A stretch of 48,257 bases of DNA from Cytophagales bacterium (lineage in GTDB: Bacteria; Bacteroidota; Bacteroidia; Cytophagales; Microscillaceae), in assembly GCA_013298075.1 (NCBI GenBank), contig JAAFJG010000033.1:1-48257 (forward strand), read 5' to 3'. Positions 16,648 to 24,100 of this stretch are shown here, one piece after another. The number at the start of each line of letters is the position of its first letter. The stretch's first letter is position 1. The translations under genes were made by a program, and so were the position numbers. The notes under the pieces were generated by a model. It did not search any database and was not told where the DNA came from. It was given only the letters and a program-made list of their open reading frames with translations.

Positions 16648-16905
16648 ATGAACTTTAATGAACTAAAAAACAAACAAAATAAATTCAATTACAGAAAATT
16701 AAGTAATATTGAAGTAATTGAACTTTATTTACGTGAACTAACTGCCAAAGAAGTTAGTTTAAAAGTTGGATGCGAAAAAACAACTGCCACCGCTTTGATA
16801 CGAGAAATTAAAAATAAATTCAATATCAAAGGAAGGATTACATTAGGACACCTGATGGAATACAAAGGGCTTTTAACTTTTGAAAGAGAGCCACAATATA
16901 TTTAA
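16648..16905 (+). CDS. Small helix-turn-helix-like protein
   Basis: An 85-residue basic protein. The segment LSNIEVIELYLRELTAKEVSLKVG, then TTATALIREIKNKF, reads as a helix-turn-helix similar to those in sigma-region-4 or LuxR-like domains. No effector domain is present. It is divergent from the acidic-protein gene and followed by a good terminator and then the 11-bp repeat array, which might be its binding site. DNA binding is inferred from the helix pattern only. Confidence 0.6.
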   Translation: MNFNELKNKQNKFNYRKLSNIEVIELYLRELTAKEVSLKVGCEKTTATALIREIKNKFNIKGRITLGHLMEYKGLLTFEREPQYI

Positions 16906-16921
16906 CTTTCAAAATACATAG

Positions 16922-16951
16922 AAAGCAAGGTTTAACCGCCTTGCTTTTTTT
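16922..16951 (+). terminator. Terminator after the small HTH gene
   Basis: AAAGCAAGG and CCTTGCTTT form a 9-bp stem with an 8-base loop followed by a T run. Confidence 0.85.
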
Positions 16952-16972
16952 GTGTCTATTCCGTTTTTGGTC

Positions 16973-17049
16973 TACCTTTGCGCTACCTTTGCGCTATGTT
17001 CGCGCTACCTTTGCGCTATGTTTGCGTTACCTTTGCGCTATGTTTGGGC
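16973..17049. repeat. Seven tandem 11-bp repeats (TACCTTTGCGC type)
   Basis: Seven head-to-tail 11-bp units begin at 16973, 16984, 16995, 17006, 17017, 17028 and 17039. Four read TACCTTTGCGC; the others are TATGTTCGCGC, TATGTTTGCGT and TATGTTTGGGC. Six of the seven contain TAnnTTTG, the -7 promoter consensus. The array lies between two convergent genes with terminators on both sides, where no promoter is needed, so an iteron or regulator-binding role is more likely. Confidence 0.9.
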
Positions 17050-17102
17050 TGGTTTTATGGTAGTTTTATAGTATTTTTCTTGTATCATTCCGCAGATTAA
17101 CC

Positions 17103-17142
17103 AAAAAAAGCACTCAAAAAATTTAGTTTTTGGTGCTTTTTT
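17103..17142 (-). terminator. Terminator of the zinc-ribbon gene
   Basis: AAAAAGCAC and GTGCTTTTT bracket an AT-rich loop and are flanked by A and T runs, just past the stop codon of the gene ending at 17157. Confidence 0.7.
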
Positions 17143-17156
17143 ATCACTTTAATAAT

Positions 17157-18062
17157 TTATATGGTTGGTAGTTTAGCAATGGCTTTATTTACTATTTGGT
17201 TATATTCAAAACTTTGTTTTTTCATTGCCTGATTAAATTCAATACTTTGTTTATTTAGATAAGGCAAAGCATTATTATAATTGATTTGTTCTTTTAATTC
17301 ATTAAACTTCACATAGTTTCGTTTTTCATCTATTGCCGTTAAGATTAAATTTTCATTTATATAGAATGTAAAATTTTGAAAATTAACTTCGGGGTTAAAA
17401 GAAAGTTCATTTATATTTAATTCCTTTCTTATATACTCGCCGTCCTCACTATCTAATAACTCGTTTATTTTTTCATTCAAAAAATCCTCATAACTATAAA
17501 ATTCATTTTTCACAATAAAATAAATATACATTTCTTTGCTGTTCTTTCTGGTCATATCTTTCAAAATTAAACAACGTGCAATCATAGTGCAGGGGTCTGA
17601 ATTTATTATTTTATTCAAATCTAATTCAATATATATAAATTCGCTGTTAGGCAATAAATCAGTTATATATTTGTGTGCGGTGCTTAAATCAATTATAGGC
17701 TGTTCCTCGTTTGTTCTTGCTTTCCGTTTTGCGTATAGTAAAAAATTAAAATCGCTTTTTATTTCGCTGTTTTTTGGCTGGTAGATATATTTTTCGCCAC
17801 CTCTAATTTGGTTTGCCTGTTGGCATTCATCTGAACACGTTTTGTTTTCTTTGTTTGTGGTTGTATATTTTTTTTCACAATTACTACAAACCTTTAAAAA
17901 GTGTGTTTCTTTTTTCTGTTCCTCATCTATGATTGTTTTAAATGCAATCACGTTCGTATTTTTTACGTTTAATGTGGTCAGGTCTTTTGGTTTTGAGTTT
18001 ATCAAAGTTTTTTCCTGTGCTGTTCCTTTTCTAATTGAAACTTTTTTTTTGATGTTTTTCAT
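17157..18062 (-). CDS. Hypothetical protein with a zinc knuckle
   Basis: A 301-residue protein. The first 50 residues are basic (MKNIKKKVSIRKG) and probably flexible. A Cys4 zinc-binding motif follows in CSNCEKKYTTTNKENKTCSDEC (about residues 59-80), like the small zinc ribbons found in DNA-binding and replication proteins. The remaining 220 residues are mixed alpha/beta and acidic, with no family I recognise. It is transcribed from near inverted repeat R toward the 11-bp array. A relaxase was considered, but no HxH motif or catalytic tyrosine context is present. It may act in replication or regulation of the element. Confidence 0.65.
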   Translation of the reverse strand: MKNIKKKVSIRKGTAQEKTLINSKPKDLTTLNVKNTNVIAFKTIIDEEQKKETHFLKVCSNCEKKYTTTNKENKTCSDECQQANQIRGGEKYIYQPKNSEIKSDFNFLLYAKRKARTNEEQPIIDLSTAHKYITDLLPNSEFIYIELDLNKIINSDPCTMIARCLILKDMTRKNSKEMYIYFIVKNEFYSYEDFLNEKINELLDSEDGEYIRKELNINELSFNPEVNFQNFTFYINENLILTAIDEKRNYVKFNELKEQINYNNALPYLNKQSIEFNQAMKKQSFEYNQIVNKAIAKLPTI

Positions 18063-18300
18063 AATTTGTTTGCTTGTTTTGTGTTTTAAATTAAATTATA
18101 AAACAAAGGTAAATACAAATCAATCATATATCTTTATTTTGTTTTAAAATAGATACTTTTTGAACTTTTATTTTGTTGGTTATGTACCAAGGCGCAAGCT
18201 AAATGAAATATTTTTTTATTTATAATTTGAAACAAAATATAATTTGGCTTTTTTATAAAAAAACAATCTTTTTCTGTTTTTTATAATCTCTAAATCTTGA

Positions 18301-18393
18301 TTTACATACCACTTACATACCACTTATTTACTATTTACATACCATTTTACACACCATAATCTGTGTTTAAAGACTACAAACAAAGATTACACT
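18301..18393. repeat. Inverted repeat R with 11-bp iterons
   Basis: Reverse-complement counterpart of the segment at 10464-10568. The 11-bp units (TTACATACCAC in plus orientation) start at 18302, 18313, a variant at 18324, 18335, and a looser one at 18347. A G9 run at 18421-18429 matches the C11 run beside repeat L. The pair brackets the 7.7 kb from primase to zinc-knuckle gene, leaving int outside. Confidence 0.85.
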
Positions 18394-18667
18394 GCTTACA
18401 CTATCTAAATTCGAAAATGAGGGGGGGGGTCTTTTTTTTTTATATAGTAATAAAAAAAAATATATGCTTAAAAGAGTAGAAAGAATTAGTAAAAAAAAGC
18501 ACTAAAAAAAATATATTATGAAAATAGAAAACTACCTAAAAAACATACGCAATAATTAAGGTAACGTTTTTAGGTAGTTTTGTATAATTTTGAAAAAAAA
18601 AGGTAACGAAAAGGTAACATATACTAAAAAAATGCCGTTTTTAGTGCGTTTAGGCTTGTTTTTCATA
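18394..18667. other. Noncoding right end of the element
   Basis: No gene is visible. The stretch contains the G9 and T9 runs and a candidate hairpin (CTACCTAAAAA, then TTTTTAGGTAG around 18532-18575). Two GGTAAC repeats at 18597-18626 match those inside the left end and may be integrase arm sites. Confidence 0.6.
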
Positions 18668-18718
18668 TCCTAACGAGGTCACTATATGCCCTTTCCAACT
18701 CGGAAAGGGCATTTTTTT
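18668..18718 (+). repeat. att copy 2 (right end of the 9.7-kb element)
   Basis: 51 bp identical to 8956-9006, including the tRNA 3' end and terminator hairpin. The flank beyond it differs from copies 1 and 3 (GTGAACATAAGTCG instead of CCAACATAAGCC). Confidence 0.9.
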
Positions 18719-18978
18719 GTGAACATAAGTCGTTTTTTTAGTGAACATATCCAAAGAATAGTGAACATATCGTAAACATACCTAAAAAGTACTTAACCTT
18801 TAATAACAAAAGGAATACTATAAAAATTCTATTTATAGAACAGAATAAAAAAAACTAAATATATATGTTTATCATTTATATTTAGTTTTGAAAAAAAGTA
18901 GTGAACAAATCGTAAACATACCTAAAAAAAAATATATAATCATTTGAATATCAATGTTTTAACCTTTGGTTTTGAATA
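18719..18978. mobile_element. Remnant of a second element (two att arms, no cargo)
   Basis: Between copies 2 and 3 lie 260 bp without a gene. TAGTGAACATATCGTAAACA-type repeats followed by TACCTAAAAA occur near copy 2 (about 18768-18788) and again near copy 3 (about 18899-18928). GTGAACATA also occurs next to copy 2 itself. Matching motifs at both ends suggest the left and right arm regions of an element whose interior was deleted. Confidence 0.5.
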
Positions 18979-19065
18979 CTAACAAGGTCACTATATGCCC
19001 TTTCCAACTCGGAAAGGGCATTTTTTTTCCAACATAAGCCAAAATGTTGGAGAAAAATAGAAAAA
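18979..19065 (+). repeat. att copy 3 (outer right end)
   Basis: 87 bp matching 8958-9044 with one difference, including the terminator and the following CCAACATAAGCCAAAATG segment. It marks the outermost end of the tandem insertion before rpoD. Confidence 0.88.
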
Positions 19066-19163
19066 TGAATAGAGATTAGACAAACATTAATGAAAAACAA
19101 AAAAATGACTTCTTTCAAAACCGAATCTAAAATTTTGTCCAAAGTCTAACTTTTACAAATATA

Positions 19164-19192
19164 CAAAAAAACGCAAGCATTTTGCCTGCGTT
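19164..19192 (-). terminator. Terminator of rpoD
   Basis: AACGCA(A)GC and GC(C)TGCGTT form an imperfect stem; on the minus strand it is followed by seven T residues, about 30 bp past the rpoD stop codon. Confidence 0.85.
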
Positions 19193-19223
19193 CTAGTTTT
19201 TTTTGAATAAAATATTGATAATT

Positions 19224-20090
19224 TTAGCCTAAATATTCTGCTAAAAATTTACTACGTTGGCTGCTTCGCAAACGACGTATTGCTTTTTCTTTAATTTGTC
19301 TCACACGTTCACGAGTTAAGTCAAGTTCTTCACCGATTTGTTCTAATGACATTGGATTGGCACAGCCGATTCCAAAAAATAGTTCGATAACTTGTCTTTC
19401 TCTTTCGCTCAACGCTGCTAATGCTCTTGAAGCCTCTACACGCAAAGAATCTTGATAAGAAATAGAATAATCAGTAGCAACAGTTCCTTTATTTTCTAAT
19501 ACATCTAACAAAGAATTACTTTCTTCGTCTGAAAAAGGAGCATCTACTGATACTTGTCTTGTACCTGCTCTTAAAGTGCTTGAAATCTCTTCAAATTCCA
19601 TATCCAAAATTTCAGATAATTCTTCGGGAGTTGGTTCTCTCTCATATTTTTGTTCAAGTTCTGAATAAGCACGATTGATTTTATTCAAAGCACCTGTTTT
19701 ATTAAGAGGGAGTCTAACGATACGAGATTGGTCAGCTAAGGCTTGCATAATAGACTGACGAATCCACCAAACAGCATAAGAAATGAATTTAAAACCCCTC
19801 GTTTCATCAAATTTCTTTGCTGCTTTCACCAAACCCAAATTCCCTTCGTTGATTAAATCGTTTAAAGATAAGTTACGATTTTGGTATTGTTTTGCAACAG
19901 AAACAACAAAACGTAAGTTTGCTTTTGTGAGTCTTTCTAAGGCTAGGTCATCGCCTTGTCTGATACGGCGTGCCAATTCAACTTCTTCATCAGGAGTAAG
20001 CAAATCTACTTTATTGATTTCATTAAAGTAACGTTCCAACGACTGACTTTCACGGTTGGTAATGGTTTGAGTGATTTTTAATTGACGCAT
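19224..20090 (-). CDS. rpoD: Primary sigma factor RpoD (Bacteroidota short form)
   Basis: The housekeeping sigma factor directs RNA polymerase to promoters. At 288 residues it is the short form usual in Bacteroidota, lacking the long region 1.1 of E. coli. Region 1.2 begins with [20 protein letters not shown], region 2 carries [23 protein letters not shown] and the -10-reading segment [13 protein letters not shown], region 3 spans [16 protein letters not shown], and region 4 contains the helix-turn-helix TLEQIGEEL-type segment ([19 protein letters not shown]). It recognises TAnnTTTG-type promoters like those noted in this window. It is a core chromosomal gene and marks where the inserted element ends. 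Confidence 0.97.
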   Translation of the reverse strand: MRQLKITQTITNRESQSLERYFNEINKVDLLTPDEEVELARRIRQGDDLALERLTKANLRFVVSVAKQYQNRNLSLNDLINEGNLGLVKAAKKFDETRGFKFISYAVWWIRQSIMQALADQSRIVRLPLNKTGALNKINRAYSELEQKYEREPTPEELSEILDMEFEEISSTLRAGTRQVSVDAPFSDEESNSLLDVLENKGTVATDYSISYQDSLRVEASRALAALSERERQVIELFFGIGCANPMSLEQIGEELDLTRERVRQIKEKAIRRLRSSQRSKFLAEYLG

Positions 20091-20762
20091 TTTTTTTACA
20101 AGCGTTTTTTTAGGGGTGAAACAACTAATTAAAAATAAATAATATTTTTTTGAATTTTTTTATTTGAGAGTATAAATTGATAATTATTCTTTGCTTTTGT
20201 TTAAAATTAAGCCTTATTTTTTACTCTCTTCCCAAATTGAACAAATTTTATTCGCTTTTTGTTCTTTTTTTTCAAAAAAATTTTATTAATGTATAATAAT
20301 ATTCTATTTTACTTATCTAATACAAACAAAATAACGCTAAAAAACTTTTATTTGTTTTGAAAATGCGATAAAATTATATTTTATAAATAACGTTAATAAA
20401 TAGATAAAAGTATAATGACTATAATTTTTTTTATATTTTTATGATAATACTTATCATTTTTCTTTTTTTTACGATTAAAATAGTGTGATTTGATACGTAT
20501 ATCCAAATATATCCTAATTTAATTACAAGGAATTTGATGCTTAAAAATTAATTAATTAATTAATTACACATTTTATCAAAATAAAAAAATATATTTGCAA
20601 TGAATCTGGGACAACATCAAAGAATCTACTTTTGAAAAAGCCTTGAACTTTATAAATTCTCATGCACAAACCAAAAACCGTAAAGACTTTGCAAAACAAC
20701 AATTAAGAAAATAAAAATAATATGCAGGCAACCGAAAATTAAACGAAATTTGAAAAAAATAA
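20091..20762. other. Long AT-rich intergenic region
   Basis: About 670 bp upstream of rpoD and downstream of mod with no intact gene. It holds the rpoD promoter region, a short TTAA-type tandem (near 20548-20566) and a broken coding fragment at 20607-20714 listed separately. Confidence 0.7.
20607..20714 (+). pseudogene. C-terminal gene fragment
   Basis: An open stretch of 35 codons begins right after an in-frame TGA and ends in TAA. It reads WDNIKESTFEKALNFINSHA and continues QTKNRKDFAKQQLRK, with normal coding character. With no start codon it looks like the tail of a lost gene. The parent family is not recognised. Confidence 0.35.
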
Positions 20763-20814
20763 AGGAGAGAAAAGAACATTATTTTTTATGTAAAATAATG
20801 TTCTTCTCTCTCCT
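20763..20814 (-). terminator. Strong hairpin after mod
   Basis: A 23-bp, nearly perfect stem (AGGAGAGAAAAGAACATTAT onward, against its complement) with a 6-base loop sits 16 bp past the mod stop codon. There is no T run, so it may act as an RNA-stabilising 3' end or a factor-dependent terminator. Confidence 0.65.
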
Positions 20815-20830
20815 ATTTATGCTATTTTTT

Positions 20831-23050
20831 TTAAAATACTATTTTTACGTCTTCTTTAAAATTTTGTAAAGTTCCGTTCAGGCTCGCTGTCCAGCCATCT
20901 ATAAATACGCTACCATTTTTGATAGCATTTGAAAAATCATCACTATTTATCTGCTCCGAATTAGTGAAATAATAGTTTGTGCCAATTTTATAAATACAAT
21001 TTTCTACTACCATTTCAGGTATTTGTGTAGGCTCATCAATACCCACGCTAAAAATCATATTGTAAATGCGACTTATGGCATCTATTTGGTTTTCAGTAAT
21101 AGAAATTTGTTGTGTCGTTTCATCAATTTTTAACTGCGGTGCATCTACACTATCAAATACCTTAAAACCAATGTCTTTACCACGATTTTTACCACGATTT
21201 TTACCACGATTTTTACCACGATTTTCAAGATTTTCTGGATTGCCACTATTTTTACCATGATTTTCAAGATTTTCTGGATTGCCTTGATTTTCTTCAAGAT
21301 TTTTTTCAGGAAATAAATCTTGTGTATTATCTTGCAATTTCTTGTTAAAATCTTGGTAAATGGATTGATTTTTTTCAGGAAATAAATCTTGTGTATTATC
21401 TTGCAATTTCTTGTTAAAATCTTGGTAAATGGATTGATTTTTTTCAGGAAATAAATCTTGTGTATTATCTTGCAATTTCTTGTTAAAATCTTGGTAAAGA
21501 TGTTCCCCCGCTCTCCTCAAACGCTCTATCGTAATGCTCGAAATAACAGGTGGTAAATTATTATCTATACAAAATTTATACGCAGGTTTGTCTTTTTTGA
21601 TAGGCTCATCTATCTGACACAAAATAAATTTACGATTGCCACCATCTTCTTCATTCAACCGCATCACCGCATCACCCGTTGTGCCACTGCCTGCAAAAAA
21701 GTCAAGGATGATGGCATTTTTATCTTTAATTGTAGCTCCTAGAACTATCTCTTTCAATAAATTAATAGGTTTTGAGAAGTCAAATAAGTCACTCATTCCA
21801 ATTATTTTTAAATTTTCAGTTCCTTTTTTGTTTAAATGTTTAAGAATTGTATAAAATTTTGATGTATCTTCGCTTATTTTTCTATACCTGCCAACAATAG
21901 ACTTTTCATCCTTTTTAATTAAAGTATAGATACCATTTTGCAATCCTAAATCAATATCATCTTTCTTTGCTTGTCCATGCCATTTTATAATATCTTCATA
22001 AAAACAAGTTCCATATCTGCCAAATTCCTCACGTAACCAATCTGTTTCAATCCAATAATCTTCATTATTAATTTGTATAATTTTTCCCCTTATTTCTTTC
22101 GGTTTGGCTAGTGGTTTAAAATCAGATATATTCTTACAATAAGTCAATAAATAATCATGTCCAATTACAGCTTGTTTTGCTAAACCACCTCCTTCCGAAC
22201 GAACAACTATAAAATCTGCCACAAAATTCTCCTCTCCAAAAACTTCATCGCAAAGTAATTTCAAATTAGCCTGTTCATTATCATCAATACTTATAAAAAT
22301 AACGCCATCTTTTGTTAATAAATCTCTGGCGAGCAATAAGCGTGGATACATAAAAGAGAGCCAACCATTATGACTTTTTTTACTTTTAAAACTAAATTCC
22401 ATACGTTCCATATCGTTATCATTTAGGTTTGCCAAGCCCAAAACTTCCGCTTCTTCTTTGTTAAATTTATCGGGATAAATAAATTCATCACTTGTTGTAT
22501 TATAAGGTGGGTCTATATAAATACACTTTATTTTTCCGTTATAATGGCTTTTTAGGATTTTAAGGCTATCGAGATTATCACCTTTCAATACGAGATTTTG
22601 CGTTGTGTCAATATCTTTGCTCAATTTGGTATTTAGGCTAAGTTCTTTTTCGGTTTTTTGGGCGTATTTAGCACGTGCCACATTTCTACCTACAAAGTTG
22701 AGTCCGTAGCCATTTATTTTTTCGTCGATGGGTAAAGTTAAAATCGTCTTAACCAAGATTTCAGCCAAATTTTTACCACGATTTTCAAGATTTTCTGGAT
22801 TACCTTGATTTTTACCTCGATTTTTACCTTGATTATTGTCGATATTTTTACCACGATTTTCAAGATTTTCTGGATTACCTTGATTTTTACCTTGATTGTT
22901 GTCGATATTTTTGTCTTGATTATTATCAAAATTATCGAGGTTATTATTTCTGATATAATCTTGTAAATCTCGGAGAGAATTAAAATAAGGCATTTCGGGA
23001 GTTTCAATAGTATTGAAACCTGCATTTATAAATTGTTCTTTTGGGTTCAT
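20831..23050 (-). CDS. mod: Type III restriction-modification DNA methyltransferase (Mod)
   Basis: This 739-residue beta-class N6-adenine methyltransferase has the catalytic motif DPPYN (180-184) before the AdoMet motif FAGSGTT (452-458). The region between them (about 275-440) is the target-recognition domain that sets the site for both methylation and cleavage. Two repeat segments are inserted: residues 40-94 hold NPENLENRGKN and NNQGKN units, and 519-624 hold three exact 23-residue repeats starting YQDFNKKLQDNTQDLF followed by more NLENRGKNRGKN units. Both lie outside the catalytic core. The DNA unit encoding NRGK also fills the noncoding array near res, in the opposite orientation. Confidence 0.92.
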   Translation of the reverse strand: MNPKEQFINAGFNTIETPEMPYFNSLRDLQDYIRNNNLDNFDNNQDKNIDNNQGKNQGNPENLENRGKNIDNNQGKNRGKNQGNPENLENRGKNLAEILVKTILTLPIDEKINGYGLNFVGRNVARAKYAQKTEKELSLNTKLSKDIDTTQNLVLKGDNLDSLKILKSHYNGKIKCIYIDPPYNTTSDEFIYPDKFNKEEAEVLGLANLNDNDMERMEFSFKSKKSHNGWLSFMYPRLLLARDLLTKDGVIFISIDDNEQANLKLLCDEVFGEENFVADFIVVRSEGGGLAKQAVIGHDYLLTYCKNISDFKPLAKPKEIRGKIIQINNEDYWIETDWLREEFGRYGTCFYEDIIKWHGQAKKDDIDLGLQNGIYTLIKKDEKSIVGRYRKISEDTSKFYTILKHLNKKGTENLKIIGMSDLFDFSKPINLLKEIVLGATIKDKNAIILDFFAGSGTTGDAVMRLNEEDGGNRKFILCQIDEPIKKDKPAYKFCIDNNLPPVISSITIERLRRAGEHLYQDFNKKLQDNTQDLFPEKNQSIYQDFNKKLQDNTQDLFPEKNQSIYQDFNKKLQDNTQDLFPEKNLEENQGNPENLENHGKNSGNPENLENRGKNRGKNRGKNRGKDIGFKVFDSVDAPQLKIDETTQQISITENQIDAISRIYNMIFSVGIDEPTQIPEMVVENCIYKIGTNYYFTNSEQINSDDFSNAIKNGSVFIDGWTASLNGTLQNFKEDVKIVF
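21171..21290 (-). repeat. In-frame 12-bp repeats in mod, C-terminal cluster
   Basis: The unit AATCGTGGTAAA (minus strand, encoding N-R-G-K) occurs four times in tandem, next to two copies of the longer unit encoding GNPENLEN. The same unit forms the noncoding array at 23752-24100. Confidence 0.9.
21294..21500 (-). repeat. Three 69-bp in-frame repeats in mod
   Basis: The segment beginning CAGGAAATAAATCTTGTG occurs at 21307, 21376 and 21445, exactly 69 bp apart, encoding three copies of a 23-residue unit. Near identity points to recent duplication or gene conversion. Confidence 0.95.
22767..22930 (-). repeat. In-frame repeats in mod, N-terminal cluster
   Basis: Two copies of the longer unit encoding NQGNPENLENRGKN, separated by spacers encoding IDNNQGKN. 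The unit is the same as in the C-terminal cluster. Confidence 0.88.
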
Positions 23051-23114
23051 ATTCTAATAATTTGTGTTAAATTTGATACTGATATTTCTTTTATGTTTAG
23101 AATAATGTTATAAA

Positions 23115-23147
23115 ATTCCTTCAAGGTTTTTAAAACCTTGAAGGAAT
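23115..23147. repeat. 33-bp perfect palindrome between mod and GxxExxY gene
   Basis: ATTCCTTCAAGGTTTT and AAAACCTTGAAGGAAT flank a single T. It has no T run beyond the stem and lies in the 180-bp gap between the two genes. It could be a dispersed palindromic element or a terminator for the upstream gene. Confidence 0.75.
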
Positions 23148-23232
23148 AATAAAATAAATATTTATTTACAAAATTAAAAGGTTGCTATCAAAATAAAGTT
23201 TAGGCAGATTTTCTGAAAATTCAGATAGTGGC

Positions 23233-23619
23233 TTATGGTTTATATTTTTTGTTGAATAATCTTTTGTATTGCAGGCTGGTAGAGCCAAAATTAATAAGCA
23301 AGCCCGTTTCTAAATTATAAGCTTCCAAATAATTTTTTCCTTGTGCCAAATGCACATCTTCCAAATTGATAACTGCTTTAATTTCGAGTGCAATTTCGTC
23401 CAATATCAAAAAATCGACTCTTCTTTTACCCACATCAAAACCTTTATAAAACAAAGGTATTTCGAATTCTCTTTTGTGTATAATATTTCGCAAATTCATC
23501 TCAATAGATAAAGAGCGTTGGTAAACAACCTCTTGAAAGCCATTACCAATTATATTATGAACTTCCATTGCCGCCCCAATAATAGCGTGTGTAATTTTGT
23601 CCTGTTCCTCCTTTGTCAT
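23233..23619 (-). CDS. GxxExxY family protein (PD-(D/E)XK nuclease-like)
   Basis: A 128-residue protein with the family signature G27-x2-E30-x2-Y33 (GNGFQEVVY). Its PD-(D/E)XK-like core includes D69 in RVDFLI and the E-x-K pair E79/K81 in ALEIKA, plus the conserved KNYLEAYNLETGLLINFG segment. GxxExxY proteins are widespread, often duplicated in environmental Bacteroidota, and of unknown biological role; nuclease activity is predicted from the fold. It lies between res and mod on their strand and may be co-transcribed, but such genes also occur alone. It could be a passenger or an accessory nuclease. Confidence 0.88.
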   Translation of the reverse strand: MTKEEQDKITHAIIGAAMEVHNIIGNGFQEVVYQRSLSIEMNLRNIIHKREFEIPLFYKGFDVGKRRVDFLILDEIALEIKAVINLEDVHLAQGKNYLEAYNLETGLLINFGSTSLQYKRLFNKKYKP

Positions 23620-23751
23620 AAGTCAATATTGTTTAAAAGTTATAAAAAATTTAAAAGTTATAAAAAAAAATGAAAATTGTAAAAAAAAAATCTTGAAAAT
23701 TGCAAAAAAACGAAAAAAAAAATCTTGTATTATTTGTATTATCTTGTATTA

Positions 23752-24100
23752 TCTTGAAAATCGTGGTAAAAAATCGTGGTAAAAAATCGTGGTAAAAAAA
23801 TCGTGGTAAATCTTGTATTCATCTTGAAAATCGTGGTAAAAAATCGTGGTAAAAAATCGTGTATTATCTTGTATTCATCTTGAAAATCATAGTAGAAAAT
23901 CATAGTAGAAAATCGTGGTAAATCTTGTATTCATCTTGAAAATCGTGGTAAAAAATCGTGGTAAAAAATCGTGTATTATCTTGTATTCATCTTGAAAATC
24001 ATAGTAGAAAATCATAGTAGAAAATCGTGGTAAATCTTGTATTCATCTTGAAAATCGTGGTAAAAAATCGTGGTAAAAAAATCGTGGTAAAAAATCGTGG
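23752..24100. repeat. Noncoding array of 12-14-bp units with 112-bp superrepeat
   Basis: Units of AATCGTGGTAAAA with spacers TCTTGTATTCATCTTGAAA fill the stretch. A 112-bp block beginning ATCTTGAAAATCGTGG starts at 23821, 23933 and 24045 (two complete, one partial). A variant AATCATAGTAGAA appears in each block. The array ends exactly where the res stop codon begins. On the plus strand the motif equals the mod coding repeat, so the two are in inverted orientation. Confidence 0.92.

Larger units (their letters stand above)
8956..19065. mobile_element. Integrated element at tRNA-Arg with three att copies
   Basis: The tRNA 3' end plus its terminator recurs as a direct repeat: copy 1 at 8956-9044, copy 2 at 18668-18718 and copy 3 at 18979-19065. 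Copies 1 and 2 share 51 identical bp; copies 1 and 3 share 87 bp with one mismatch. A tyrosine recombinase gene starts just inside copy 1. The 9.7-kb unit between copies 1 and 2 carries the integrase, a primase-helicase, an XRE regulator and unknown genes; the 260 bp between copies 2 and 3 look like a second, emptied element. No relaxase, type IV secretion, capsid or terminase gene is visible, so it is best described as an integrative replicon or satellite rather than a self-transmissible ICE or prophage. Confidence 0.85.

Noticed and set aside
16973-17049. Array of true promoters for a nearby gene
   Set aside because: Flanking genes converge on the array and terminators lie on both sides, so no gene would be driven by it.
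17157-18062. Relaxase or mobilisation protein
   Set aside because: No HxH metal motif or catalytic tyrosine pattern; only a small Cys4 zinc knuckle is visible.
8956-19065. Prophage
   Set aside because: No capsid, portal, terminase, tail or lysis gene was recognised among the element genes.
23752-24100. CRISPR array
   Set aside because: Units are 12-14 bp with near-identical spacers inside 112-bp blocks; there are no unique spacers of regular length and no cas gene nearby.
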